This document shows, piece by piece, positions 17,574 to 27,180 of a stretch of 64,000 nucleotides of DNA. Below the pieces are notes generated by a model. The model made no database searches and was not told where the DNA came from. It saw only the letters and a program-made list of their open reading frames with translations. Position 1 is the stretch's first letter. Each line of letters begins with the position of its first letter. Source of the stretch: Deltaproteobacteria bacterium (GTDB lineage: Bacteria; Desulfobacterota; Desulfomonilia; UBA1062); contig JAKPPU010000170.1 of assembly GCA_029547185.1 (NCBI GenBank), positions 1 to 64,000 on the forward strand, read 5' to 3'. The translations under genes were made by a program, and so were the position numbers.

Positions 17574-20099
17574 ATGCAGATATCGGCCAGCACTCGAAAG
17601 CTCCTGTCGGTCCTGAGGATCGTGCTCATCTATGCGTTCTTCGGGAGCCTCTGGATATATTTTTCCGATACCCTCCTCGGATGGCTCGTCCATGAACCTG
17701 AGATCATGACATCCATTGCCCTGGTGAAGGGAATACTCTTCATCCTTTGTACCTCCATGCTTCTCTCTGTCCTCATTTTCAGGCATGTGCGGCAATCGGA
17801 CAAGACGGAAAGGCTGCTCCGCGAAAGCGAGTCGCGCTATCGGCTCCTGGCAGAGAATGCCCATGACATCATCTTTACCATGGACCCGGACCTGCACTTC
17901 ACCTATATCAGCCCCTCCATAAAACGGATCAGGGGCTTGAGCGTGGAAGAGGGCATGGCGCAGGAGATCACGGAGGTCCTGACCCCGGATTCCCTGGAAG
18001 TCGCCGGCAGGATCTTCCAGGAGGAGATGGAGATCGAAGCGAAGGCTGAAAAGAAGCTTTCAAGAATCCGCACCATCGAGCTGGAAGAGTACTGCAAAGA
18101 CGGTTCGACCATATGGACGGAGACTACCTTTTCACCAATACGGGATGAGAAAGATAAGTTGATCGGGATCTTCGGCATCACCCGCGATATCAGCGAGCGC
18201 AAGGAGGCGGAGGAGGCGATCAGGAGGAGCGAAGCGCGGTACCGGGCGGTCTTCGAAGGTGCCGCGACAGCCAACATCGTTGTGTCGGAGGATACGACGA
18301 TCCAGCTGGCCAACTCGAATTTCGAGGCAATGACGGGATACTCAAGGCAGGAGCTGGAAGGGAAGATGAGCTTCGCGGACTTCGTGGCAGAAGAAGACCT
18401 CGAGAGGGTGGCGGGGAACCATTGGAAGCGAAGGAGGGAACCCGGCTCGGTTCCCGACTCCTACGAACTGAAGTTCATCGACCGGAAGGGACAGGAGAGG
18501 AACCTCTACATGAGCGTAGCCCTTCTGCCGGAAACGAGCGAGACGATCGCCTCCATGATCGATATCACCGACTGGAAGAGCACCGAAAAGGCCAAGAGCG
18601 AGAGCGAGGAACGCTTCCGCGAGCTTGCCGGGATGCTTCCCGAGACAATGTACGAGGCCGACAGGGACGGATTGTTCACCTTCGTCAACGACTCCGCCTA
18701 CGAGAAGTTCGGTTACACGAGAGAGGACTATGCCAAGAAGTTTTCCGTGTTCGACATGGTCGTGCCCGAAGAGCACCCGCGCATGGTGGCGACATACCTG
18801 CGGCTCATCTCGGGTGAGAAGGTCTCGCTGGGCGAGTATACTGCAAGGAGAAAGGACGGCAGCACCTTCCCGGCACTGGTCCACGCGACAGCGATCTTCC
18901 GCGACGGAAAGCCGGTCGGACACAGGGGCTTCGTCATCGACATCTCGGAGAAAAAGCTCCTCGAGAACCAGCTCATGCGCGCCCAGAAGATGGAGGCCAT
19001 CGGCACGCTCGCAGGAGGCATCGCCCACGATTTCAACAATCTGCTCATGGGGATACTCGGCAACATATCCCTGATCCTCATGAACCTCGATGAAACGCAT
19101 CCGGCCCATGACCGGCTCAAGAGCATGGAGGAATACGTCAGGCATGGCTCGGACCTCACCAAGCAGCTGCTCGGCTTTGCACGCGGAGGCAAATACGAGG
19201 TCAAGCCCACCGACCTCGGAAGGTTCGTGTGCGAGAGCGCCGAGCTGTTCGGCAGGACGAAGAAGGAGATCCGCATCCATCGCAAGACCCAGGACCGCCT
19301 CTGGACGGTGGAGGTCGATCGGGGACAGATGGAGCAGGTCATGCTCAACCTGTATGTGAATGCCTGGCAGGCCATGCCGGGGGGAGGGGACCTCTATCTG
19401 TCGGAAGAGAACGTTAACCTGGACGAGATCGATGTGAACCCGTACGGCGTACATCCGGGAAGATACGTCAAGGTCACCGTCACGGATACCGGCGTCGGCA
19501 TGGATGAAGCCGTCAAGGCGCGCATCTTCGAACCCTTCTTCACCACCAAGGAAAGGGGCCGGGGCACCGGCCTCGGTCTTGCCTCGGCTTACGGCATCGT
19601 GAAAAACCACGGCGGATTCATTCACGTGGAGAGCGAAAAAGGAGCAGGCTCGTCTTTCATGATCTATCTTCCTGCATCGGACAAAGAGGTCAAGGAAGAC
19701 CGGAAGGCCGATGTCGAGATCCGCAAAGGCCAGGGAACCATCCTCCTCATCGATGACGAGGACATGATCTTGAACGTCGGATCTGAAATGCTTGCAAGCC
19801 TTGGCTATGCGGTTGTCACCGCCGCAGGCGGGAAGCAGGGGATAGAGATCTACGAGCAGAACAGGGACAGTGTAGACCTCGTCATCCTGGACATGATCAT
19901 GCCGGGGATGGGCGGGAAAGAAACCTTCGAAGGCCTGCGGCAGCGTGATCCGTCCGTGAAGGTCCTGCTCTCGAGCGGCTACAGCCTTCACGGCCAGGCA
20001 GAAGAAATCATTCGGAGCGGCTGCAGGGGATTCATCCAGAAGCCGTTCACCCTTGGGGACCTCTCAAAGAAGATCAGGATGATCCTCGACGGAGACTGA
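17574..20099 (+). CDS. Membrane hybrid histidine kinase with three PAS domains and a receiver
   Basis: 841 residues. Two N-terminal membrane helices (about 13-35 and 45-70), then PAS domains at about 85-210, 215-335 and 345-465. The HisKA dimerisation domain has the phospho-acceptor in GGIAHDFNNLLMG (about 485). The HATPase domain has the N box (NLYVNAWQAM), DTGVGMD and GRGTGLGLA. A C-terminal receiver has its phospho-Asp in LVILDMIMPGMGG and Lys in IQKPFT. The short periplasmic loop means sensing probably occurs through the PAS domains. The in-cis receiver suggests phosphorelay, but no histidine phosphotransferase or output regulator is adjacent. Confidence 0.9.
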   Translation: MQISASTRKLLSVLRIVLIYAFFGSLWIYFSDTLLGWLVHEPEIMTSIALVKGILFILCTSMLLSVLIFRHVRQSDKTERLLRESESRYRLLAENAHDIIFTMDPDLHFTYISPSIKRIRGLSVEEGMAQEITEVLTPDSLEVAGRIFQEEMEIEAKAEKKLSRIRTIELEEYCKDGSTIWTETTFSPIRDEKDKLIGIFGITRDISERKEAEEAIRRSEARYRAVFEGAATANIVVSEDTTIQLANSNFEAMTGYSRQELEGKMSFADFVAEEDLERVAGNHWKRRREPGSVPDSYELKFIDRKGQERNLYMSVALLPETSETIASMIDITDWKSTEKAKSESEERFRELAGMLPETMYEADRDGLFTFVNDSAYEKFGYTREDYAKKFSVFDMVVPEEHPRMVATYLRLISGEKVSLGEYTARRKDGSTFPALVHATAIFRDGKPVGHRGFVIDISEKKLLENQLMRAQKMEAIGTLAGGIAHDFNNLLMGILGNISLILMNLDETHPAHDRLKSMEEYVRHGSDLTKQLLGFARGGKYEVKPTDLGRFVCESAELFGRTKKEIRIHRKTQDRLWTVEVDRGQMEQVMLNLYVNAWQAMPGGGDLYLSEENVNLDEIDVNPYGVHPGRYVKVTVTDTGVGMDEAVKARIFEPFFTTKERGRGTGLGLASAYGIVKNHGGFIHVESEKGAGSSFMIYLPASDKEVKEDRKADVEIRKGQGTILLIDDEDMILNVGSEMLASLGYAVVTAAGGKQGIEIYEQNRDSVDLVILDMIMPGMGGKETFEGLRQRDPSVKVLLSSGYSLHGQAEEIIRSGCRGFIQKPFTLGDLSKKIRMILDGD

Positions 20100-20200
20100 T
20101 CCTCATCGTTTTGATTCATATGCCTCATGATTTGTTAAAATCTTTTATTGCGATCGTAAAGAATGCTAATATTTGTTGATTATGTCACAGAAATATTATT

Positions 20201-20206
20201 TATAAT
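20201..20206 (+). promoter_or_regulatory. Possible -10 box of the ArsR-family gene
   Basis: TATAAT in an AT-rich stretch 36 bases before the ATG at 20242. The best -35, TTGATT at 20176-20181, is 19 bases away, slightly long. Confidence 0.4.
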
Positions 20207-20241
20207 GATTAAAGCATCAGAGAAAGAAAGAGGAACAGAGA

Positions 20242-20523
20242 ATGGAAAAGAACGAAGTATCGGCTTCTATCTTTAAGGCCCTGGGGCATCCCTTGAGAGT
20301 CGGAATAGTACGAGAGCTCCTGAAGGGAGAGAAGTGCGTAGGAGATATCGTAAGCCGTTTCAAGGTCAATCAGGCGAATGCCTCGCAGAACCTCAACATC
20401 CTGAGGATCAACGGAATAGTAAAAAATAAGAAAAAGGGAACATTCATCTACTATTCCCTCAAGGAGCCGGGGAAGATCAAGCAGATACTCGATGTCCTCG
20501 AGGCCAAGAAAAAGAAATCCTGA
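20242..20523 (+). CDS. ArsR-family winged-helix transcriptional regulator
   Basis: 93 residues, typical of the family; AGAGGAA precedes the ATG. The fold begins IFKALGHPLRVGIVRELLKGEKCVGDIV; the recognition helix is QANASQNLNILRINGIV and the wing KNKKKGTFIYYSL. Of the usual ELCVCDL metal site only a single Cys remains (GEKCVGDI), so an arsenic/antimony-type alpha-3 site is not supported. It may sense something else or be a non-metal member. The Lys-rich tail is unremarkable. It is convergent with the kinase ending at 20607. Confidence 0.88.
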   Translation: MEKNEVSASIFKALGHPLRVGIVRELLKGEKCVGDIVSRFKVNQANASQNLNILRINGIVKNKKKGTFIYYSLKEPGKIKQILDVLEAKKKKS

Positions 20524-20606
20524 AGACCGGATGAGGCGTCTTCCTCGCGGGATTGTCGGGAATCTCCAAGACAACCGCGTTCAACCACTGCATACAATTG
20601 AAATAC

Positions 20607-23600
20607 TCAGACATCCGGGCTTTTTTCGCGCTCGAGAGCCCGGTTGATGGCTCCCGCCAGGTCATCGATGTCTGCGGGCTTCTCCAGCAGTTCGCGGATG
20701 CCTGTATCTCTTGCATGCTGTGAATTTACAGAATCGCTCAGTCCGGTGCACAGGATGACGGGGATGTCTGAGCGAATACCGAGAAGCTTCTCGGCAAGCT
20801 CTAAACCCGTCATTCCTGGCATGGTCATGTCCGAGATGACCAGGTCGATTCCTTCAGGCGTTCCTGAAAATACCTCTACGGCTTCAGAGCCGCTCTTCGC
20901 CGTGGCCACGTCATAGCCCAGGACCTTCAAGACCTTGCTCACGCTTTTGAGGACGATTTCCTCGTCGTCCACAAGGAGGACCCTTCCCGTGCCTTTCACC
21001 CGGTCAATGCTTCCTGCTCCCTGTTCGTCCGTGCCGGGATCACCGTCAACGAGCGGCAGGTGGACGACAAACCGAGAGCCTTTCCCTGCCTGGCTCTCCA
21101 CGGTCACCGTGCCTCCATGGCTCTTGATGATTCCATGGATGACGGCGAGCCCCATGCCCGTCCCCTTGCCGACCTCTTTGGTGGTAAAGAAGGGCTCGAA
21201 GATGCGGCTCATGACCTCGGGCGTCATCCCGCAACCGGTATCCTTCACCGAAAGCTCGAGGTACTCCCCCGCCTTCCTGTCTGGATGGGCCTTGTCAGGT
21301 TCGAGACGAGCGCTCCCGATGCTTACCTCTATCGTGCCCGTGAGCGACTCCATGGCGTCTGCGGCATTCCTGCACAGGTTCATGACGATCTGCTGGATCT
21401 GGGTCGGATCGCCCAGGACAGTGTCGGGTGATCCGTCGATATTCTCTTTGATCTCGACCGTGCTCGGAATGAGGGACCGAAGGAGGCCTATGGTCTCTTT
21501 GACGATGGGCTTGACCCGTACCGGCTTGAACTGCTGCTCGTTCCTCCTGCTGAACGAAAGGATCTGCCTGATGAGGTCCCTCTGCCGGTAGATTGCCGTG
21601 AGCGTCTGCTCCAGGGTCTGATGCATGGAGCTGCCCGGTGTGCTGTCGGCCAGGAGCATCTGGGTATTGAGAAGCACGGGATACAGGATATTGTTCAGAT
21701 CGTGGGCAATGCCTCCTGAAAATCTGCCGAGAGCTTCCATTTTCTGAGCTTGGACGAGCTGTGCCTCGATCGCCTTCTTTTCTTCTTCGGCCCGCTTGCG
21801 CTCTGCCATCTCTGTTTCGAGCTGCAGATTTCTCGCTTCCAGCTCATGGGTACGTTTTTTCACGGTCTCTTCCAGGTGGTCACGATGGCGGCGGACCTCT
21901 TCTTCCGCCTTCAAACGGATCATGGCAACTGCAACCTGGTCGGCTACGGCCCTCATCAGGGACAGGTCCGACTCGCTGAAGGTCTCCCGTGTTCTGGTTC
22001 CGAACGAAAGTGTTCCGATCACCTTTCCGTTCTCCGCCAGAAGCGGATGTACCGCATAGGCTTTAATGCCGTAAGACTTGATGGTCTCGGTCCGGATATC
22101 GGGCGTCGAGAAGATGTGCTCGGCCACGATGCGACGGCCTTCCTGCGCTGCACACCCGCAGACGGCCGCACCACATTCAAGCCATTCGATCTTTCGGGCC
22201 TCCTCCTCGGGGATTCCCGCATACGCATTGAGATGGAGAATCTCGCGGCGCTCGTCCACGAGGAAATGGAAGAAGGCATGGCAGTCGAGATGCTCCATCA
22301 CCTTCAGGCAGAGGGACTCGACCACTTTCTGCGCATCCGGCGATTGAAGGAGCTCGCCGGCGGTATTCGTCAGCAGCTCGAAACGGCTGACCATCCGCTT
22401 CAGAGATTCCTCGGCCTGGGATTTTATCAGGGCCGAAACGAAATAATCGCCCAGCCGCTCCCAGAGGGCGATAGACCCCCGAGAAAATACACCCTTCCGC
22501 GGATCGTTCAACTGAATGAGCCCTAACCGCTTCTCCCCTGAACGGAGAGGGATCAGGGCTACCGATTCATAGCCGAAGGCATTGCACCGGTTCCGCGGCC
22601 GGGTCTTAAGCTCCTGCTCGCTCGCAGCGGCTATGAGCTCGGTCGTGCTGTTCGTCCAGAAGCTTCCCCGTGCAGTAAAGAAAGGCTTCGAGGCATCGAC
22701 ATTCCCCCGGATGACGTTCCCGCACAGGCATTCCAGGATCGGCCTGCCGGAGTCGTCACGTTTGGTCTTTCCCTCTGAATCCGTCTCACACAGGATGCTC
22801 TCCAGCTTGATAAACTCTTCCGGAAACCCGGAAGAGTCGAGATAGGGAAAATCTTCGCCTGCCTGGAGCCTGATGCCGACAGCCTGGCAGCCGGACTGCT
22901 GCTTCAGGAAGTTGACGGTCATGCGGATCAGATCCTCGGATGCCGAGCTCTCGTTTGCAAGGCGCATGAACTCGACGGCTGCATCGCGCTCGCGAACCCG
23001 CTCTTCAAGCTCCTTATTTATCCTGTCCTGCACTTCCCGGCTCTGCCTCAGGTTCCTGAAGATGAGGTCGTAGGGTTTGTCCAGGCCGGTCACGATCACT
23101 GCCCTGTAGACAAGATAATATGCAGCGATCTCGAAGAAATGGCCGAGCTCGTTGAAGAAATCGTAGACCCCGAGATAGTTGGTAAACGAGAGCTCCGCGG
23201 CAATATTGAGCACGATGGAGCCGAGAAGGAGCTGAAAGACGCGCTTGTCGAACCACTGCCTCAATGCAGAGACCGCCCCGAGGGAGGCGAGGAAGATGAG
23301 GATGATAACGTACTCGCTTCCTACCTTGAACGCTGTCAGCCCTGAGCCCTCCACGTAGCAATCCGGAAATACATCCCAGAAGAAGATCGAAAGGAGCGAG
23401 AGGACCGTCACGGCTGCATATGCACCGAATGCGGCCCACGCCCTGATGGACCTTTTCAGGAAGACCGCAGCGGCAAGGAAGGACACGCTTTCAAGATATC
23501 TCGACAGGATCCACAGCTGGGTCGGGAGGTTTGCATCATATCCGTGAAACACCCCTATGCCCTTGTAGGAAAGTGCATGGATGCCATCGATGAATCCGGT

Positions 23601-23849
23601 GAACAGAAAGGCGATGCCGAGGAGCAGCACGTAAGAGTTATCCTTGAATCTGCGGGAATTCCAGGCAAACATGAAGATCCCTATGGAAATGCAGATGCTG
23701 AAGCCTTCGGCAAGGCTATGGAAAAGCGTATAGTTGTACAGCGTGGTCAGGTGAAGTAAGGCCAATACGCTGATGCCGATCAGGGAGTACCTTGTGATGC
23801 CGGATAGGTTGTGAGGTTTTTCTCTTTGCCGATGGTCAGGTTGTATCAT
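20607..23849 (-). CDS. Hybrid histidine kinase with MASE3 membrane sensor and GAF domains
   Basis: About 1080 residues from ATG 23849; an in-frame TTG at 23873 is a possible alternative and neither has a strong ribosome site. The N-terminal 230 residues contain seven or so membrane segments with MASE3-like features (LLGIAFLFTGFIDGIHALSYKG, AELSFTNYLGVYDFFNELGHFF). Then come two GAF-like domains (about 290-450 and 480-640) and a coiled coil. HisKA has its His in GGIAHDLNNILYP. HATPase motifs are NLCRNAADAM, DTGCGMT and GTGMGLAVI, and the receiver has LVISDMTMPGMTG. The signal is unknown. It has no adjacent response regulator. Confidence 0.88.
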   Translation of the reverse strand: MIQPDHRQREKPHNLSGITRYSLIGISVLALLHLTTLYNYTLFHSLAEGFSICISIGIFMFAWNSRRFKDNSYVLLLGIAFLFTGFIDGIHALSYKGIGVFHGYDANLPTQLWILSRYLESVSFLAAAVFLKRSIRAWAAFGAYAAVTVLSLLSIFFWDVFPDCYVEGSGLTAFKVGSEYVIILIFLASLGAVSALRQWFDKRVFQLLLGSIVLNIAAELSFTNYLGVYDFFNELGHFFEIAAYYLVYRAVIVTGLDKPYDLIFRNLRQSREVQDRINKELEERVRERDAAVEFMRLANESSASEDLIRMTVNFLKQQSGCQAVGIRLQAGEDFPYLDSSGFPEEFIKLESILCETDSEGKTKRDDSGRPILECLCGNVIRGNVDASKPFFTARGSFWTNSTTELIAAASEQELKTRPRNRCNAFGYESVALIPLRSGEKRLGLIQLNDPRKGVFSRGSIALWERLGDYFVSALIKSQAEESLKRMVSRFELLTNTAGELLQSPDAQKVVESLCLKVMEHLDCHAFFHFLVDERREILHLNAYAGIPEEEARKIEWLECGAAVCGCAAQEGRRIVAEHIFSTPDIRTETIKSYGIKAYAVHPLLAENGKVIGTLSFGTRTRETFSESDLSLMRAVADQVAVAMIRLKAEEEVRRHRDHLEETVKKRTHELEARNLQLETEMAERKRAEEEKKAIEAQLVQAQKMEALGRFSGGIAHDLNNILYPVLLNTQMLLADSTPGSSMHQTLEQTLTAIYRQRDLIRQILSFSRRNEQQFKPVRVKPIVKETIGLLRSLIPSTVEIKENIDGSPDTVLGDPTQIQQIVMNLCRNAADAMESLTGTIEVSIGSARLEPDKAHPDRKAGEYLELSVKDTGCGMTPEVMSRIFEPFFTTKEVGKGTGMGLAVIHGIIKSHGGTVTVESQAGKGSRFVVHLPLVDGDPGTDEQGAGSIDRVKGTGRVLLVDDEEIVLKSVSKVLKVLGYDVATAKSGSEAVEVFSGTPEGIDLVISDMTMPGMTGLELAEKLLGIRSDIPVILCTGLSDSVNSQHARDTGIRELLEKPADIDDLAGAINRALEREKSPDV

Positions 23850-24124
23850 ATCGTCCCGTTCGAAGCTGCTCAATCTTTCTGCGGCCTGCCTTATACCTGT
23901 GAAAGCAACGCACCAAAGTATCCTCCCTGATACAGAATTACAAGCCTTATGTAAACCGCTGTTGCGACTTTTAAAGCATACCTATCGGCTCACGATCAAG
24001 AGCTTCCGCATGCCATCGGGCACGAATGCATACACCCGGCTCGGAGAGCCGTCCGGTATGCGAAGGCCTTGCCCGTGTGTCATCCGGAACATATTAATAA
24101 TCAAACACGAGCAGGAGGTGTGCA

Positions 24125-24667
24125 ATGCCCACGGATACCAGGCAGGCAAGGAAGAAGAAAGTCATCGGGGTGCTGAACAAGGCGCGCTCCATGGAGCTGC
24201 AGGCGATCTATCAGTACATGAACCAGCACTACAATCTTGACAACATGGATTACGGAGACCTTGCCCTCAAGGTAAAGCTCATTGCCATCGATGAGATGCG
24301 CCATGCAGAGATGTTCGCCGAGCGCATCAAGGAGCTCGATGGGGAGCCGTCTGCCGAGCCTGCCGCAATGATCGTGAAGGCGCAGAAGATCGATGCCGTC
24401 TTCCCCTTCAATGCGCGGCTCGAAGATGACACGATAGACGTCTACAACCAGCTCCTCCTGGTATGCAGGGAAAACGGCGACAGCATCAGCATGAAGCTCT
24501 TCGAGACCATTATCGATGAGGAGCAGGCACACTTCAATTATTTCGACAATGTGAGCGATCACATCCGGACTCTCGGAGCGGCCTATCTGTCTCAGATAGC
24601 CGGCACCCCCGCTGATACCGGCACGCCTGCGCAGGGGTTCATCGCTTCCACCGGAGGCGGGGCGTGA
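24125..24667 (+). CDS. bfr: Bacterioferritin-like ferritin
   Basis: 180 residues; ATG 24125 follows AGGAGGT. The four-helix ferritin fold is clear with di-iron ligands: Glu in SMELQAIYQYMNQHY, Glu and His in DEMRHAEMF, Glu in helix C, and Glu/His in DEEQAHFNYF. The heme-binding Met of true bacterioferritins is not clearly placed. The C-terminal 25 residues (GTPADTGTPAQGF) extend past the fold. It would store iron and quench Fenton chemistry. It is convergent with the flavodiiron gene ending at 24707. Confidence 0.85.
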   Translation: MPTDTRQARKKKVIGVLNKARSMELQAIYQYMNQHYNLDNMDYGDLALKVKLIAIDEMRHAEMFAERIKELDGEPSAEPAAMIVKAQKIDAVFPFNARLEDDTIDVYNQLLLVCRENGDSISMKLFETIIDEEQAHFNYFDNVSDHIRTLGAAYLSQIAGTPADTGTPAQGFIASTGGGA

Positions 24668-24706
24668 TCACCTCCTGCATCGAACCGCAGTGAGAGAGGA
24701 GCAGTG

Positions 24707-25900
24707 TCAGGGCTTCACGGCTGCCGCCATGTTCCTGCCGAGCTGCATACACTCATCGAGTTGAGCGTCCCGGGCCGAGCACTTGACCTCGAGGACCGGG
24801 TCCACCAGGTCCCAGGACACGGTGCCGGCGAACTCCTTCAGGCGCTTCACGGCGCCGCCGGACCAGCCGTAGGTGCCGAAGAGGCCGAGGCGCCTGTTCT
24901 TCAGGGCCTTCTCCTCGAGCAGCTCCACGAGGTTGCGCATGAGGGGGAACAGGCCCAGTTCGTAGGTGCAGCTTCCGAGCACGACGCCGCCGTAGCGCCA
25001 TATGTCCCTGATGATGAAGGAGGCATGGACCTTCGAGACGTCATGCATCATGATATCCTTCAAGCCCCCGAGGGCGAGACCCCGGGCCACGGCCTCTGCC
25101 ATCCGCAGGGTGCTCCCGTACATGGACGCGTATGCGAGCACAGCGCCCGGCTCAGGTTCGAACCGGCTCCACCGGTCATACCGGCTGATGGGGTAGCCCG
25201 GGTCCTTCCGCCACACCGGGCCGTGCGTGGAAGCGACCATCCTGATGTCCAAGGGTTCCACCTTCCGGATCGCCTTGTGCACCATGGCCGAGAACCTGCC
25301 GATGATGTTCGAGTAGTATCTGAGCATCTCGCCCTCGTAGACGTCCGGGTCGATCTCGTCATCGAAGAGTCCGCCATCGAGCGTTCCGAATGAGCCGAAG
25401 GCATCTCCCGAGAAGAGGATTCCGGCCGTCTTGTCATAGGTCATCATGGTCTCGGGCCAGTGCACCATGGGGGTGATATGGAATGAGAGCTTCCGGCCTC
25501 CGAGGTCCAGCTCGTCCCCGTCCTGGACGGCATGGAGATTCTCCGTCATGCCGTAGAATCCCTCCATGAGGTCGAATGTGCGCTTGTTGCCCGCGATCTT
25601 CATGCCGGGATAGAGTGAGGAGAGCACCTCTATCGCACCGGAATGATCCGGCTCGATGTGATTGATGATGAGATAATCAATGGATCTGCCGGGCGGCAGG
25701 GCCTTGCGGACTGCGGCGATGAAGCCGTCGATCTGAAGCTTCTTGACCGCATCCACGAGGGCGATCTTCTCGCCCACGATGAGATACGCGTTGTAGGATA
25801 TGCCTCTCGGAAGAGGCCACATGGACTCGAAGAGCCCGGTCTCACGGTCGTTGACCCCGACCCACGAGACCCCTGGACTGATCTCTATGGGATCATGCAT
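24707..25900 (-). CDS. Flavodiiron protein (rubredoxin:oxygen oxidoreductase / FprA family)
   Basis: 397 residues, full length; ATG 25900 follows AGGAGG. The metallo-beta-lactamase-like di-iron domain holds HIEPDHSGA (His, Glu, Asp, His), a ligand His in MVHWPE, the bridging Asp in SGDAFGSFG and His in STHGPVW. The C-terminal flavodoxin domain starts ASMYGSTLRMAEAVA and contains GSCTYELG and TYGWSGGA. Such enzymes reduce O2 to water or NO to N2O using rubredoxin. No rubredoxin gene is adjacent. Together with bacterioferritin and SodB it forms an anaerobe's oxygen defence. Confidence 0.93.
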   Translation of the reverse strand: MHDPIEISPGVSWVGVNDRETGLFESMWPLPRGISYNAYLIVGEKIALVDAVKKLQIDGFIAAVRKALPPGRSIDYLIINHIEPDHSGAIEVLSSLYPGMKIAGNKRTFDLMEGFYGMTENLHAVQDGDELDLGGRKLSFHITPMVHWPETMMTYDKTAGILFSGDAFGSFGTLDGGLFDDEIDPDVYEGEMLRYYSNIIGRFSAMVHKAIRKVEPLDIRMVASTHGPVWRKDPGYPISRYDRWSRFEPEPGAVLAYASMYGSTLRMAEAVARGLALGGLKDIMMHDVSKVHASFIIRDIWRYGGVVLGSCTYELGLFPLMRNLVELLEEKALKNRRLGLFGTYGWSGGAVKRLKEFAGTVSWDLVDPVLEVKCSARDAQLDECMQLGRNMAAAVKP

Positions 25901-26070
25901 GGATTGTCCTCCTTATAAGCTGATATTTTAACCCGGGCTGATATCCGGGCAAGTGCTGCCTGAATGACGGGGTGCCGGCTCATCGCATCGGCATGGAGCA
26001 TACACCGTCCGGCACAGGGGCAAGAGGAGAAAATTATTTAAATACCGAACATTGTATTTCCCTTTCCGGC

Positions 26071-26078
26071 AATTATAT
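26071..26078 (+). repeat. Target-site duplication, left copy
   Basis: AATTATAT immediately left of the insertion sequence; an identical copy flanks the right end at 27197-27204. Confidence 0.85.
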
Positions 26079-26098
26079 GAGGGGTGGTCATAAATCAG
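26079..26098 (+). repeat. IS left terminal inverted repeat
   Basis: GAGGGGTGGTCATAAATCAG, perfect over 20 bases against the right end. Confidence 0.9.
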
Positions 26099-26105
26099 AA
26101 GGGTA

Positions 26106-26145
26106 ATAAAAAAGCCGCGCTTTTCAGAGTTGAAAAGAGCGCGGC
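26106..26145 (-). terminator. Hairpin in the IS leader; a terminator on the minus strand
   Basis: GCCGCGCTTTTCA and TGAAAAGAGCGCGGC (26114-26145) form a strong stem with a two-base bulge. Read on the minus strand it is followed by TTTTTT, a rho-independent terminator against antisense or outward transcription. In the plus-strand transcript it forms a leader hairpin before the transposase, like the protective hairpins that stop read-through expression in some IS elements (inference). Confidence 0.65.
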
Positions 26146-26235
26146 GTCTCCGTTACGTAGAAGGTCGCCAAACCGAAACGAACGGAGGAAAGAATTATCA
26201 GATTCAAAGAACCACTTCTTGTCACGTTTGTAAAG

Positions 26236-27180
26236 ATGGTCGATTTGATTCCCATACCCGAGGAAAAGAGCACGCGAGGCCGAGGAAGGCCGAGAGACTT
26301 TTCGGATCGTTTGATGCTCAAGGCATTGATCATTATGGTCGTCAGGCGTCTTTATTCTGCATACAGTCTGCTGGCATTTCTGGAACAGGATACCGAGCTT
26401 ACCGAGAAGCTGCGTCCCTTGCTGATGGAGAAGGGCCGCATGCCGACCCGGCGCACCTGGGAGAGGCGGTTCAAGAGCTTACCCGATAGCTTACCTGGAC
26501 TTATTGGCTGTATGGGTCGATATCTTGTCAGCATCCTGAAACCTTGGGCAGCGCAGGGACGTGCTGCTGTCTTCGACAGTACCCCTCTGAAGGCAAAGGG
26601 GGGCGTATGGCATAAGAAAGATCGGGAAAAAGGCTTCGTCCCGCATAGCACCATTGACACGCAAGCTCACTGGTCCAAGTCCGGATATCATGGCTGGTGG
26701 TACGGGTGGAAGCTCCATATTGCGTCAGCCATCGGCTCTGTCTGGATCCCTCTGGCTGCTCATCTCACCCCAGCCAATGAAGCAGACAACAAAGTGGCTC
26801 CTAAGCTCTTGCACGAGTTACCATTGGATACTCGTTATATCCTGGGCGATACAACCTACAATGACCCCGAGCTCCGGAAGGTATGCGGGCGAACCAACCG
26901 ACTCCTTGTGGCTACCAAAAGGGGACCGTATCCTCATCTCGATCAGGGCTCTGCAGTTCGCCAGATCTTCCATCTCCTGAGAACGAAAGCTATCGAACCC
27001 TTCAATGGCTTGTTCAAAAACATATTCGAATGGAGCGGCCAGGTTCCGGTGAAGGGCCTTCTCCGAACTCAATTGATCATCCTCGGAGCCGTTTTCCTCT
27101 ATCAAATGGCCCTGCTTTATCAGTCCGAGAATCAACAAAATATTGGCCGTGGTATTAAACCATTACTGAGGGCTGCCTGA
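26236..27180 (+). CDS. IS4/IS5-superfamily DDE transposase
   Basis: 314 residues from ATG 26236. Catalytic residues of the DDE domain: Asp in AAVFDSTPLK, Asp in RYILGDTTYND, Glu in KAIEPFNGLFKNIF. The ATG lacks a good ribosome site. The frame is open back to a stop at 26158-26160 with no ATG, GTG or TTG in between, and a perfect GGAGG (26184-26188) lies five bases before an ATT codon at 26194. Translation from there adds 14 residues (IIRFKEPLLVTFVK) that blend with the following LIPIPEE region. A non-canonical ATT start, which would keep transposase low, is therefore likely. Confidence 0.9.
   Translation: MVDLIPIPEEKSTRGRGRPRDFSDRLMLKALIIMVVRRLYSAYSLLAFLEQDTELTEKLRPLLMEKGRMPTRRTWERRFKSLPDSLPGLIGCMGRYLVSILKPWAAQGRAAVFDSTPLKAKGGVWHKKDREKGFVPHSTIDTQAHWSKSGYHGWWYGWKLHIASAIGSVWIPLAAHLTPANEADNKVAPKLLHELPLDTRYILGDTTYNDPELRKVCGRTNRLLVATKRGPYPHLDQGSAVRQIFHLLRTKAIEPFNGLFKNIFEWSGQVPVKGLLRTQLIILGAVFLYQMALLYQSENQQNIGRGIKPLLRAA

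Noticed and set aside
20242-20523. Arsenic-responsive ArsR with CxC metal site
   Set aside because: Only one Cys in the expected motif, and no arsenic-resistance gene is adjacent.
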